From Actinomucor elegans (taxonomy: Eukaryota > Mucoromycota > Mucoromycetes > Mucorales > Mucoraceae), in the NCBI GenBank assembly GCA_026027325.1, contig JAMSLZ010000003.1:3162001-3226000 (forward strand): a DNA stretch of 64,000 bases, written 5' to 3'. A model generated the notes under the pieces. It was not told the DNA's origin. It made no database searches and saw only the letters and a program-made list of their open reading frames with translations. Position 1 is the first letter of the stretch; every line of letters starts with the position of its first letter. This document shows, piece after piece, positions 1 to 11,317 of the stretch. A program made the position numbers and the translations under genes.

Positions 1-227
1 AGAGGAATGCGCACGTTGAGCAGCTCCTCTTGGGTGCTTGTGCCGGCTTCAAGAACCAGTACTGTATGTTTTCCGCTAGATGATAATCGGTTGGCAAGAA
101 CACAACCAGCGGTACCGCCTGTTTCGAAATATCAGATAAGCTCATACGTGAATTAGCATATCTTACCGCCGATGATAACAAAGTCAAACTTGTTTTTATG
201 GATCTCACTGGCCTGAATACGTGGCAT
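1..227 (-). CDS. GMC-family FAD oxidoreductase, 5' part only
   Basis: The N-terminal part of a glucose-methanol-choline oxidoreductase; the rest lies left of the window. The start is the ATG at 227-225. Exon 1 is 167-227, a 48-bp GT..AG intron lies at 119-166, and exon 2 runs off the edge from 118. The joined reading frame gives FDFVIIGGGTAGCVLANRL, the Rossmann GxGxxG FAD-binding signature, followed by the beta-strand/acid pattern TVLVLEAG that contacts the FAD ribose. These are diagnostic of choline dehydrogenase/glucose oxidase/aryl-alcohol oxidase relatives. No signal peptide precedes the FAD motif, so a cytosolic or peroxisomal enzyme is more likely than a secreted one. Substrate cannot be told from this fragment. 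Confidence 0.88.
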
Positions 228-859
228 AATCACCAAAAAGAAAAAGAAAATGTAAACGGAAACAAAAGGATCGCGAAAGATGATAGATGGAAATCTGGAT
301 TGATATGAGCGGGGATAACATATTTACTAGAGACTCAGCATTAGGCTCAAAGCTGATTGGATACTTGCGACGAATAGATTTAATTGTTCCTTGCGTTACA
401 AAACCTTATTAAAAAAAAAAAAATCTGAATTACCAAGGTCCAGTTCATGTCAGATAAAAAGTTGGGTGGCACTATAGTTATTATAGGTGGGGAATAACCA
501 TTCATCGGTAAGCTAGTTTGGTGTTGTATCTGAAGACCAATACATGTTGAGACTGAGCCGCTGTATTTATTGAAACCATTATTTGACTGAAGCTTCATAG
601 GTATATTACATTTTAGCAACTGACTGTAAAGGATATACAATTTTATATAATCTAGAAGCTGTTAATATGATTTTCTTGTATTGAAATTTTTCCATTAATC
701 AAAACTAGGACAAAAGAATGTAGAGAAGTTATAGTCTGATGTAATTGTGCATCGTTCTAAGCCGGATTCTTGGAATTTTGTAGTAATATTAATTTTATTG
801 TTTATATAGCAGATAGATGAATAGTTAAAGAAGCAATGTGCTTTATAAGGGGATTCGAA
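228..859. other. Intergenic, no gene seen
   Basis: AT-rich spacer between the oxidoreductase start and the 3' end of the next minus-strand gene. An 86-codon minus-strand open frame at 380-640 has no recognisable content and is taken as chance. Confidence 0.6.
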
Positions 860-2353
860 TTACCCAAATATCAGTTTGGATTCACCAAATCTCGAATGAA
901 CTTGTACGTTAGCACTACACATTTCGTGGAAATATCCAATTTTTATCGATTTACGTCTTGACATGGTCACATGCACTTCTTTTGGATCAGAAATAGAATC
1001 GACTTCTGGTATACATAGCCAACAATGAGCAGTAAAACCACTAGTTCCACTCACGCCTCCTCGAATAACAGCCTTTACAGGTCCGTTTAACGTCACAATA
1101 GTGGATTTTACATATTTAGATTGTGGAGCCAATTCGACATTGGTGGCACCTTTGATGGAAGCAGCGCCAAATGATTTCAGAGGCATATATTTACCAAGTA
1201 TTATGCCATTCAAAGTACCCAACTTTATATGGTCAGCTCGGAGGTTCTATGTAGATCAAGAAAAAGTAAACTTGTTTAATAAGTTGCAGGGTCACTTCTA
1301 ATTTTTAAAATAATCCCCACCTGGAGTTTAATGGCTCCTCTGCCTAATCCGACAGAAAAATTGCTAAATGTGATATGCTTGAGATCTCCTTCGACATGAT
1401 GGGCATGATTGACATTGATGTTGAGTCCTTTGTATTTTTGCAGTTTAGAAGGGAAAACAATCTCCATTTGATAAACTAAACACGATTTTAAAGCAGAAGG
1501 ATGGTGATTTCGGATATGAATGCTCTTTGCTCCAAGGTCTTCCAGCTCTGAAATCGATACATGCGTGAATAAATCATCAGTATGAGCGTATAATGTCACA
1601 TTGATTTTAATCGCGTTCTTTGGGTTGAGCGCATCTTCAGCAGGCGTGGCAGTCCTCATATTGACTTTACCTCCTTCACTAAACAAACCATCCAACTGTA
1701 CATTCAACGTTCCGGATTGATACGGATCCACATTAATGAGCTTGGCCTTGTTATGGTGCAGTTTTTTGATATCAGCGCATTCCATCAAATGGGCTCTTGG
1801 TGGTTGCTTGATCTTGAGATAGTCGGGTGGGTTGGCAATATGTTGTTGAATAGCTGCTGTGGTTGTTGGTAGACCGCCTTTGATATTGTCTGGAGTAACT
1901 TGAGGAGAGCGAATAGGAAGCTTATTAGTTGGCAATCCAAAATTTTGAGCAATTTGCTGTATAACTTGATTTCGCTGGAGAGGATCTTTGATATTGACAG
2001 CCCGTTCCCAATAGCACTCGCCACTTTGTTCTAGTATTTTATCAAACGGCTCTTTGATCTTTGTATCTATCTTCCACTTCATATCTAATGATTCCATAAA
2101 TTTGGACAACTCTAGGGCTTCTTTTGAGGATATTTCATTAGGGTAGTCCAGAAATGAATGGTGCACTTTGCCCTACAATACATAGTGTCATTACGACGTC
2201 ACTTTCTATGAAAGAAGGTGATTCAGATCCCTTACATTCGTACTGTATCCATACTCTGAAAACTTGGAAATATATGTGAATAACACAATAGATAACAAAA
2301 CCAAGAATACTGTAACGAAACGCGCTATACAAATGATGCTTCTTGATCAGCAT
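860..2353 (-). CDS. Putative single-pass membrane protein, unknown function
   Basis: Not recognised as a named gene. Three exons are proposed: 2255-2353, 1321-2172 and 860-1246, all joined in phase 0, giving 445 aa. The 3' intron (1247-1320) is supported because it joins two open frames cleanly. The 5' intron (2173-2254) is less certain, since other donors are possible nearby. Exon 1 holds a short basic N-terminus and one hydrophobic segment (SILGFVIYCVIHIYF), typical of a type II anchor. The C-terminal ~250 residues are rich in alternating hydrophobic/polar strands with short Gly-Asn turns (for example NGIILGKYMPLKSFG), suggesting a beta-rich exposed domain. The layout resembles fungal proteins with one N-terminal anchor and a beta-helix-like tail, but no family is claimed. 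Confidence 0.6.
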
Positions 2354-4227
2354 TTAAATATATCATTGATACACCGAATCGGAATACTTGTATGCATACT
2401 TACTTAGAAATTTTTTCGAATAGGTTTGTATTTCTATTGTATTATATCCTCTGGGTGTTTTATTTGGCATTATATTTCAAAAGTACAAAGGGTTTCTGAG
2501 AAGAAAAAGGGAAAGAGAAACCGTTAATAGATGTTGCATGAACTACTAAAGCCATGTATTTTTGAAAGACGGTTTTAGCAGTCCGATCTGGGGTTTAACT
2601 ACAGTTTGCAGTGCTGAAGAAATATGTCAAATATTAAGCCTTTCAATGCATCCAGTAAAACATCTAGTACAAACCTATGCAAGCATCATTTACCATAGCA
2701 GTTCATTAAGTAATCAGCAGATATAAAGAAACGCTTGTCTTTTGTTATAGCAAGCCTTTCTTTGTTAAAATTAGAAAATTGGGAATCATACGCAGATATA
2801 ATCAAGTACATACGTTTAGCATCAGATAGTGTATATACTACAAAACAATGAGGAAATAAGCTCTCATACTTAATTTACAAGGATGAGTAAGTGCACTTTA
2901 TTTACTTACTTTTGGCGAAAGTTTTTGCGCGATAAATAAAAAAGCCCATTTCGCATAATAAATAAAAAGTATTCGTACAACAAATACTGAACTTACCGAG
3001 TTTACTCATCTTTACCGAGGCCATGTATTGCATGACCTAGCAATAATCAGACAGAAGCTTTTATTAATTCCTCAGACATGAATGTCATTCGTCTTGCAAG
3101 CGTTGACCTGGTCTTCTCTACTTTTTTTCATCAGATATATCAGCAAACATAGCAATGCTGCGTTAGAGCCTAGTAAAAACCATAAGATTTAAATGAAGAG
3201 AATAGAAAACTGTAGTCTTATTTAGACAAGCAGCTAAATAGCGATTCCAAATATAGTATAACTTTTCAGCAAATGAACAACAAATTGACGTACAACGAAT
3301 GATTTGTTCATAGTTCTGATTTGTGCATCCATTGCCAAAAATAAGAATAAGCATTGACGTTAATATTAATTAGTGGAATGATATAAGCGCCTTAATAAGC
3401 CATATCAAATAATTCGAGAGTTTTCTTGACATCTATATGTTCGCATCTTTGAAAGTTTCAAGACTCATATTCTGTTGGTATGATGGGTGGCATCAGCGAT
3501 TTGCTCTATCCATGAATTAAATCCATCTGGGATCTATTTTTTCCTGAGCAGTTTTTAAAATCGAATGCTATCGCAGCTATTATAGCTCATACCAGATAAA
3601 ATTGTATCGCAATATTGAATCCATAGTACTTATAAACTATACTTGAAAGTGTCCTCCACAATTTGTACAAATTGCTCAAGTTTTAACCGGAGTATGAAAT
3701 ATAGTTATCCTTGTGAAACTACAGAAACCATATTTTCAGCATCGATCAATCTCTGTTTAATTTTGCATGGAATGGATAGTACACATTCAAAATGAGCTGC
3801 TGCATATACTAGGACAGTTATTTAGTCAAATTACACCGATAATATTATATACTAATGATTGGCTGTTAATTGTATATATTTGCTATAATCTAGATCTATA
3901 GATCTCTTGATTGATGCCAATTAAGTATCGCATTGGACATTTAGATCATGCTCAAAATAAACTGTTTTCTCTATTAAATTTTCTTTGATTAACTGTAGTT
4001 TAATTAAATATTATATATTTATTAGTATCTATTACGCTGTATTCCATATGACTGGCGATTCAATTCTAAATCTTTTGATCAATCACGATCCAATGTCGCA
4101 TCTATTTTGTAATCCTTGGCCAGAATGAGAAACTTCACATTTTACAACTCCAAATAGTACGCATAGAGAATGCCCCTAAAGAAAAAAAAAACTGATCTAC
4201 CAGCGACAATGATGATGGTGATGATGA
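2354..4227. other. Intergenic, gene-poor; one dispersed-repeat copy
   Basis: About 1.9 kb of AT-rich DNA up to the transposon. No convincing exon was found on either strand. It contains a copy of the dispersed repeat at about 3890-3964 and a short ATG/GTG run just before the transposon end. Confidence 0.55.
3890..3964 (-). repeat. Dispersed repeat family, copy 1
   Basis: Carries AGATCTATAGATCTCTTGAT, then an AAGTATCGCATTGGACATTT-like block, and ends in AAAATAAACTG. This is the reverse complement of the family order seen at 52.5 kb. Confidence 0.55.
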
Positions 4228-4244
4228 TGACACTATGGGAAAAA
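4228..4244 (+). repeat. Left terminal inverted repeat of the CACTA element
   Basis: Reads TGACACTATGGGAAAAA and is the exact reverse complement of the right end. Confidence 0.92.
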
Positions 4245-4520
4245 TTCGAGTGAATTTCGAGTGAATTTCAAGTTAACTCGGTTTGCAGGAGAATCGTTGC
4301 CGTTTCGAGTGAATTCAAGTTAACTTGCAATTCACCTGCAATTCACTTGAAAATCAGGTTAACCCGAAATTCACCTTAAATTAACTCGAAAAACATGTTA
4401 ACTCGCAATTCACTTGCAATTCACTCGAAAAACATGTTAACTTGCAATTCACTTGCAATTCACTCGAAAAACATGTTAACTTGCAATTCACTTGCAATTC
4501 ACTCGAAAAGCATGTTAACC
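4240..4520 (+). repeat. Left subterminal repeats of the CACTA element
   Basis: Variants of TTCGAGTGAATTTC are followed by a 39-bp tandem unit made of ACATGTTAAC, two TTGCAATTCAC blocks and a CTCGAAAA spacer. The ACATG/GCATG boundary recurs at 4393, 4432, 4471 and 4510, so the period is exactly 39. In plant En/Spm such subterminal arrays bind the element's accessory protein TnpA; the same role here is inference. Confidence 0.85.
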
Positions 4521-4678
4521 TTCCTATGATTTCAACCACTTATATTTCAACCTTTTTTGCATGTATTAACCATGTATAGATAATGAAACAACATATGTGT
4601 AATGATGACTCTTTATTCAATAAGATAAACGATACAAAATGGGTATATAATATTAAGCTAATTATATTTACTGATATA

Positions 4679-5352
4679 TTACTGCAGTCCTTGATTTCTT
4701 GCATTTCTTAACTGCGCACCTTCCGCTTGAAGCCTACAAATGGGTGTTCATTTTTCTCTCCTTTTGATTCAATATGCAATAGTTATAGAATGTACACTTA
4801 CACTTTCTTCCTGTTATATTTGCTTCTGTTAGTCCATTTTTCTTGCACAAGAAACTCGCAAGGCCAAAATCTTACACACTTGTTGATGATAGCAAGCCGT
4901 TCATCTGATGCTATCGACTGTTGTAGTGCCGACTGTATCATGGAGAGCTTATTAAGAGAAGAAAGCAGCCTCCAGCTTTTACATGCAGCTTCTGGGTTCT
5001 GCTGCGCAAAAGTTAGTACTGAAGAGAAAGCTTCTTGATCAAGTATTCCCATCAGGCTGCTGATATCTTCATCATTAGGCACTGGCTCCTTTAGGTGTTC
5101 TTTTAAAAAGCATTGGATATAGACTTTAGAATTTACTCTCCTTTGCTTCTTTGGCACTGGGATAGTTTTTGAGCTTCCTATGTTTAAAGAGGGTTGAAGC
5201 TTTTCATCGAAATAGTTTACGAGATCTTGTTTAAAATCTTCCATCCAAGGTGGAGGTAGATTTATTTGACTGTTAAGATCTCTGTCGTTTTCTCTGCTGC
5301 TGGATTGACTGGATTGGCTGGTCTGTCTAATTTGTCTTCTGTTAGCTGGCAT
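4679..5352 (-). CDS. CACTA companion protein, 201 aa, unknown function
   Basis: The second gene of the transposon, transcribed away from the transposase. Exon 1 is 4802-5352, a 68-bp intron lies at 4734-4801 (donor GTAAGTG, acceptor TTTGTAG), and exon 2 is 4679-4733. The phase-2 junction reads KKVLQAEGAQL and the frame ends at TAA. The N-terminus is Ser/Gln/Arg-rich and probably disordered. It is followed by a basic patch (KKQRRVNSK) and a predicted all-helical C-terminal domain with KSWRLLSSLNKL and FWPCEFLVQEKW. The position is analogous to tnpA of En/Spm, so a DNA-binding accessory factor is a reasonable guess, but no homology is recognised. The reading frame is intact. Confidence 0.72.
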
Positions 5353-5963
5353 GATTCTAATGATTTTATAAAATTTATGGAAAGAAATGAGTGCAAAAGA
5401 AATGCATGTAGTGGAACCATCTTTATATCATAAGCCCTGCAGTTAAAAATGGCTTTAACTTAATAGGTATAGCCTGTGTCGGGAGAATCTTACCAGGAAG
5501 TGCTAGGTATCATATACAAAAAATCAGAACCTATTAGAGCTAATGTAACGTAATTATGCGTAATAAACAAACCTTGCTCGAATATTGATATCTCTCTTGT
5601 GGTGAAACGCACATATGGCACTCTGCATATATATTAAGGAATGGGTTTCATCTAACCATCCATCTAAAGAGGGAAGTTTGGATCACCGCTGAAAGGACAA
5701 TTAATGCAGAGTGAACATATATTAAAAAAGACCTTTGATTGTTACCAAGAGACTATTTTCTTTGAAATCTAAATACAAGACATACGTGCTAGATAGGATA
5801 GCTAAACTTACTTTAGATCAATAAAACCTCATAAAACGGTTTTAATTCATTTATTCGCTTTTTATTCAATTTTTACCGCATCTCTAAAACTGTGCATATA
5901 ATACGTGCAGAGTCCCAACGCTTTTACCTTTATTTTACTCTTTCGCCTATTTCAACAAGAATA
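5353..5963. promoter_or_regulatory. Divergent promoter region inside the CACTA element
   Basis: About 610 bp separate the start codons of the companion gene and the transposase. No exon was found, so both genes are probably driven from here. Upstream in-frame codons of the transposase frame from 5892 lack a family match and are taken as leader. Confidence 0.5.
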
Positions 5964-8900
5964 ATGCCTGGTGAAAACTGCCCAGTGTGTCAACAGTACT
6001 TTACTAAAAAAGAAATAAGAAGGCATATTATCAATTGCAGAATGCGACGTGCTTTCAATATATATAGTCAAGTAAAGCAGAAACTTACACTATCTCAGCA
6101 AGGTCATTTCGCCAGTAACCCTTATGTATCAGATGATCTTTTAAACCATGAAACGCAACATCAATCAAGCACTGATATTGTAAATAACAATCCTGCTGAT
6201 ATTTTACGAACAAGCCACTGTGATTTCAGTAACTCTGTAGATATGAACAGCTTGGATGAATGCGACTCTATAGCGAATGAAGAAGAAAATTCAGAAAAAA
6301 CTAAGGTAATACAAGAAGGTTGGCGAACAGTTGGCGCTATAGAAGAAGACGCAATAAAAAAAACCACAGTGGAAGAAATATACTCTAGATTAAGCAAATT
6401 CAAAGATACTATTACCCATCCTATTCAGCTTAAAATCAAGGACGATGGTAAACAGTACATGGATATTTTAAGTCCTCCAGAGAGGAAAAGTCTAGAACTG
6501 AAGTATCTCTTAAAAGAAAACAATGTATCAAAAAGTACGACCGAAAAAATATTCAACTTCTTCAATGAGTACTTAATTGAGATGAATAGTGGTATAGTTA
6601 TTATTTCCATCTTGCTGCTTTACTACTACCAGTGTGCTCACTGCTATTCTTATTTTCTTTTATAGAACATCTAAAATTCATCAGCCCGTATAAATGCGAA
6701 AGCATTAATAACAATCATATAATCCAACTTCAAGCTGATAAATATGACATGTGTCCTGAAGGGTGCTACATGTATTACCCTGGTGACAGTCAAACTGCTT
6801 GCCCTAGGTTAAGTTGCAAGAGACATCGTTATGAAGAGACATCGTCCACATCAACTATCATGGAAGCTAAAGCCAAGCATTACCAACTATCACTTAGTAA
6901 GCAGTTGGCCTATTTTATGCTGTCTGAAAAGAATAGGAAGAAGTTGAAATATAAAGCTACGCGTAGCTCTGTGTATAGTTCAACCGATGAGCTTGATGGC
7001 TGCGAGAGAGATATATTGGATGGATTCGCTTTTAAAAGTAGAAATAGTGACGCCGAAGAAGACTATAACCTCTCGCTCTCGTTCCATTACGATGGATTCC
7101 ATCCTTTTGACACAGGTGATAATAGTATGGCAATTATCATGTTTACTATTAATGATATACCACCAGAACAAAGGTACAAAACAAAATAACTTGGCGCTGA
7201 AACTTTAATGGATAAATTAAATGCTCTATTATAGATTTGATCCAGAAAACAGACTGATCGTTGCCGTCATACCTGGTCCGAGAAAACCCTATGATATCTT
7301 TAGTTTCCTTTATCCTACCATCCAGGAGCTTCTCGTTTTGGAAACAGAAGGCATTATTGTCGAAACAGGAACCTCTTCCATCCGTATAAAGGCCCACTTA
7401 TTAAACATAATTGGTGATATTCCTGGACTATCAGAGCTATGTTTACATGCTGGCCATAATTCTTACCATGGATGCCGCATTTGCAAGATCAAAGGCATTT
7501 ATTCCAAATCAAAAAGGACTATAGTTTTTCCTGGAACAAATGAAGCACAAGAGCCCATTGAATACCCATTAAGGACTTCTGAGGATTATCAAAACGGTGA
7601 CTTGGTAAGAAGCTTAATAAATTAAACAATAGTAACTGTATCAGTGTCTAATGCAGTATGATTTGATTAACTATCTAGGCTACTTCACTCAAAGGGAAAT
7701 TGCCATTTGCATTATTAAAAAGCTTTCATGGATGTTCATTTTTTGGATTAGATGAGATGCACTTATGGGGAATGAATATAGCCAAGCACATATGGTCCAT
7801 GATGAAGGATGACTCTCAGAGATTCGGATACTATAACCCTTTGTTCCTTCGGAACGCCTATAGAGAAGAAATTGGCAGAGCAATGGTTCAAATACAACGA
7901 ATGCTTCCAAATGGAGCCATTGATGGTCAATTTATAGGTATTAGAGATTAACTCAAGAAACTTAATGCTAATTATTCCAATGAATTAATATCCTTGCTTT
8001 TTTCTTCACTTAGATATTTCTTCCAAATCAGGCCAATCTCGTAGCGTTGACTGGATTGATTTTTTAATGTACATAGTACCCACTTTGGTAGTGGAGGCGT
8101 TACGAAAACAACATGCTGATATTTACCAAACCGAAAGAAATAGAAAAAAGAAGAGAAAGGTAGCTTCTCCTGTACTGGAAGCTGTTGATGATGCGTGCAA
8201 TGCTTTGAAATCAATATCCATGGTCTGCACTTTGACCCAAAAATTCAACATATATCCAAGTGATCTGTTACGGATTGATGAGTAAGTTTTTTTTTTGAGA
8301 GACTACTACGTGCAGCTATGCTAAGTTTTCGATAATTTATATCGTCTTTTCATTCTAGATTAGTAAAAAGATGGCATGCGTTCTTACTGCAGAAGATGGG
8401 AAAAGATACATTTACCATTAACCAGCATTATCTAAAACATTTGTCCTATATTATTTTTCAGCTTGGTCCACTTAGATTGATAAGCGCCCGAACTCTTGAA
8501 AGAAGTATTCAAGATGTAAAAAGACATATCAAGTCTAAACAAAATCCTCAAAAAAACTCTGTCACTGTTCTAATGGATCACTACACAAAAGCGTATAAAA
8601 ACTGGCAGATTGGAATTGAAAGCCATAGTGTTGATGAAGATATGGTATTTAAACCTTCTTCTGCTGACTTAATCAACCAATTATTTCCAACGTGTGATAT
8701 TAAGCATCTAATCCAGCAATATCTAGCCGATCATAATGGTTCCAGTTCAACAGAAGAGGAGTACTCTGTTTCTACTTCTAATACTTACGGTAAAACGAGG
8801 AATGGCCAAACCGTTGATATTTCTTCAAGAAAACAAAACCAAAAGATAGTTGCATACATATCAGATGATACTATGTCCTTACAATATAATATAGGCCAAG

Positions 8901-9118
8901 TAAAGCAGTTTATTAGATGGAAAGATCAAATACTTGCCTTATTACAACATCAAACGACTTTAGTGTTTGATGGTCAAACATGCTGCTATTATACGCAACC
9001 CTATGAAGAAAGGCTCCTATGGAAAATAATCAAAGCCAAGGACATAATAGGATATGCTATACTTATACCTTCTTTATTAAATAAAGACAAAACATATGTT
9101 GCTTGGAGACCTTATTAA
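5964..9118 (+). CDS. CACTA transposase (tnp2 / Transposase_21 type), 930 aa
   Basis: Six exons: 5964-6591, 6666-7173, 7235-7604, 7679-7937, 8014-8281 and 8359-9118. All five GT..AG introns are 61-77 bp, and the joined frame is 931 codons including stop. The start MPGENCPVCQQYF begins a C-x2-C...H-x4-C zinc finger (residues ~4-27). A second Cys-rich segment reads CPEGCYMYYPGD...ACPRLSCKRH. The catalytic core shows FHYDGFHPF (Asp near residue 351), PPEQRY...VAVIPGPRKP, HNSYHGCRICK and GLDEMHLWGMN (Asp near residue 527). This is the order seen in tnp2/DUF4218-type CACTA transposases with a DDE fold; I did not fix the catalytic Glu. It catalyses excision and integration at the element's inverted repeats. 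A higher upstream in-frame Met (5892) exists, but the zinc finger favours 5964. Confidence 0.9.
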
Positions 9119-9234
9119 ACCAAGTACATATATAAATTTATTCTATACTATCAATGCTGTCTTATATTCGTTGAAACCAGAGCTCTGCTTCACTGTTTAG
9201 TTTAACATACAATTTACTCGAACTAGCTCCATAT

Positions 9235-9420
9235 TCACTCCAATTGGGAAACATGGAAATTCATGGAAAAATAATGGAAATAAAAGTTAAGGTGCATTAA
9301 CCTGGTTTCCAAGTTGCCATGAAATTCACTTTATTTCACTTTAAATTCAGGTGAAAGCACTAATTCACTTGAAATTCACTTGATTTTGCCATGAATTCAC
9401 TTTATTTCACTTTTTTTTTC
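9235..9420 (+). repeat. Right subterminal repeats of the CACTA element
   Basis: Multiple short blocks of GAAATTCACTT, TTTATTTCACTTT and TGCCATGAATTCAC, in the same orientation and sharing the AATTCACTT core with the left end. They are more degenerate than the left array and lack its 39-bp regularity. Confidence 0.75.
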
Positions 9421-9431
9421 CCATAGTGTCA
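9415..9431 (-). repeat. Right terminal inverted repeat of the CACTA element
   Basis: Reads TTTTTCCCATAGTGTCA and mirrors the left end exactly over 17 bp. Confidence 0.92.
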
Positions 9432-9700
9432 TGAGAGTAGTTTCTAAATGCCGTGGACCAATCAAACTCTTCCCATAATTTAATCCCATCTTTGAAGTTC
9501 GAGTATTTTCTCGAAATAAGAAAGATTCTTCTTTACTATCGATACAAAGGATATGATGCGAGTAAAGCGAAAAGCACCAGGAATTGGCAATATTACCAAA
9601 AGGTAAATATTTAAGGGCTTGCTGCTGTTCTAATTGCTCACGCGTCTAGTTAGTGCGATTGTAGACACGAAAAGTCAAGTGTATCAAAAGGTACACACAT
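9432..9700 (-). pseudogene. Small minus-strand gene apparently cut by the CACTA insertion
   Basis: On the minus strand a two-codon first exon (ATG at 9700-9698), a 49-bp intron (9646-9694, ending CACTAACTAG) and a second exon give MCT-REQLEQQQALKYLPFG and then SWCFSLYSHHILCIDSKEE. Nearer the transposon a second frame reads KDGIKLWEEFDWSTAFRNYS and runs into the insertion point. Joining the two flanks after removing the element and one TGA copy leaves both overlapping frames open for a short distance: one stops after a His run, the other 30-odd codons on. The frame switch near 9510 means either an older frameshift or that one frame is chance. The family is not recognised. It would share a promoter with the Nup96 gene. 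Confidence 0.4.
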
Positions 9701-9758
9701 AGAAATACACTACTGACTTGGATACATTAACATGTAAAAACAGAGATTACAAGAAGTT

Positions 9759-11253
9759 ATGGAAATCTTTCAAAGCGAAACATGGTCGAGCCCCAATGGA
9801 AATGACTTGCCTACAACTCATTTTAAATCCACAGCTAGTCTGGAAGCTTATAATACAGCCAGCTTATCAAAGGAAATGTACGAATCACTGACAGCAGAGG
9901 ACGTGCAATTGATTTGGCAATTGGCATCACTATTGTACAAATACGATCAAGACGCGTCGAAACAGAAAAAGGCGGTTCATCAATGGCTTCGTGATCTCGT
10001 CCAGCCTGGCCTCGAAAGTCAATTGTCTACTATCACTGACTCAGAAGATCCGTTTCAACGAGTATTTGTCTATTTATCTTTTGGTCAACGCGACTTAGCA
10101 TGCGAAGCAGCACAAAGCCTAAACGACTACGACTTGGGCATGTATATCGTACATACTGAAACCAAAAACTTGCGCAACATCATTAAAGGACACCTCACAG
10201 AATTACAAGCATCTGAAGCATGGCAGACCATGTCAAGTTATCATAAAAAATGCTGGTATGTGATCGCTGGTGAATTGGGATTCCAAGCAAAAGAAAACTT
10301 TGTTGTGACAGACCATGTTTATTGGCAGTGCACATTGGGCATGTACATTTGGTATGGTGATGGACAAGGAAATGATCAGCCATGTTCTTTGCAAAATTAT
10401 AATAAGGCATTGGATCGATCAGGAGGTGATATTCATCAGTTAAAAACAATGAAATATACAGCCAAGCCAGATAAAAGCTGCTTATGGTATCAGTTGTTAC
10501 AGTGGTGGTTTGGTAATCGACATATAGCAGTATTGGATGAATGGCCACACGATTTGGCTTGGCTATTGCATGTCTATACGCGTCAGGAAGAGGAAACGTA
10601 CTTGATAAGATGGATTGATGAGCTAGAGAAGCAAGATTTGGCAGACTGGGCCATCTATGTTTGCTTATTCTTAAAGAGGTAAAGATATACAAAGCGAAAC
10701 AAGTACCAAAGAAAACTAAATACTTGTATAGCCCCAAGAGCAAATTGGACTATCTTTTGCGTCAGTGTGAATGGAGCGAGGAAAAAAAGTTGATCAATGA
10801 ATACCACATACCAAGCATGCATGTTCAAATAGCAAAAGCACTGAATGCTCATGATTCTTGGGATTATGAAACAGAATACACAGTTTTGATTAACGGAAAC
10901 TTGTTTCAGCAAGCTAAACTTGCGTTATTCCACTTTCTCTTACCTAAAATATTCCAAAGTAAGGTGTTTCATATTAGAATTAATAACGGATGTTAATTGT
11001 ATTGCTTGTAGATGAAGCTTCAGCGTTAGAGACTAGTATTGGATTTATTCATCAATATCCAATAGATCAACAAGATAAAGAAATCAAATTGCTGGCAGCT
11101 GTTTATTCGTATCTTACTTCAAATGAACCATCAGACGAGCAGTTATCACAGAGCTTGGTTGACCAATTAGTCCTATTACAAGCCCGATACCAAACAAGAA
11201 GCACTCATCGATTTTTAAAGGATTTAACAGATGCTATCAAGCTTAAAGTCTAA
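9759..11253 (+). CDS. Nup96/Nup145C-like nucleoporin, stand-alone
   Basis: Three exons (9759-10678, 10732-10958, 11012-11253) with two 53-bp introns give 462 aa. The all-helical protein matches the Nup96 domain pattern: LIWQLASLLY, then FVYLSFGQRDLACEAAQ, TLGMYIWYG and the characteristic LADWAIYVCLFL. Nup96 (yeast Nup145C) is a scaffold member of the Nup84/Nup107-160 Y-complex of the nuclear pore, partnering Sec13. In many eukaryotes it is released from a Nup98-Nup96 precursor by autoproteolysis. Here no Nup98 GLFG or autoprotease region precedes it; the ATG at 9759 lies 327 bp right of the transposon. It is also shorter than typical Nup145C and lacks the N-terminal beta segment that usually binds Sec13. 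Either the gene is naturally separate in this lineage or an upstream part is missing. Confidence 0.75.
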
Positions 11254-11317
11254 TACTATACACGTTCGGATTTTTTATTACTATAATTACTATCTACATT
11301 ATTACTATATCAAACGG

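Larger units (their letters stand above)
4228..9431 (+). mobile_element. CACTA (En/Spm-like) DNA transposon, apparently complete
   Basis: A 5.2-kb element bounded by perfect 17-bp inverted repeats beginning TGACACTATGGG, with the CACTA core of this superfamily. TGA occurs directly outside both ends (4225-4227 and 9432-9434), matching the 3-bp target duplication typical of CACTA elements. The left flank is a run of TGA triplets, so the exact register is soft. Inside are subterminal direct repeats at both ends, a six-exon transposase on the plus strand (930 aa with no stop or frameshift) and a divergent two-exon companion gene. Identical termini and an intact transposase suggest recent, possibly ongoing, activity. 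All components expected of an autonomous copy are visible. Confidence 0.9.
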
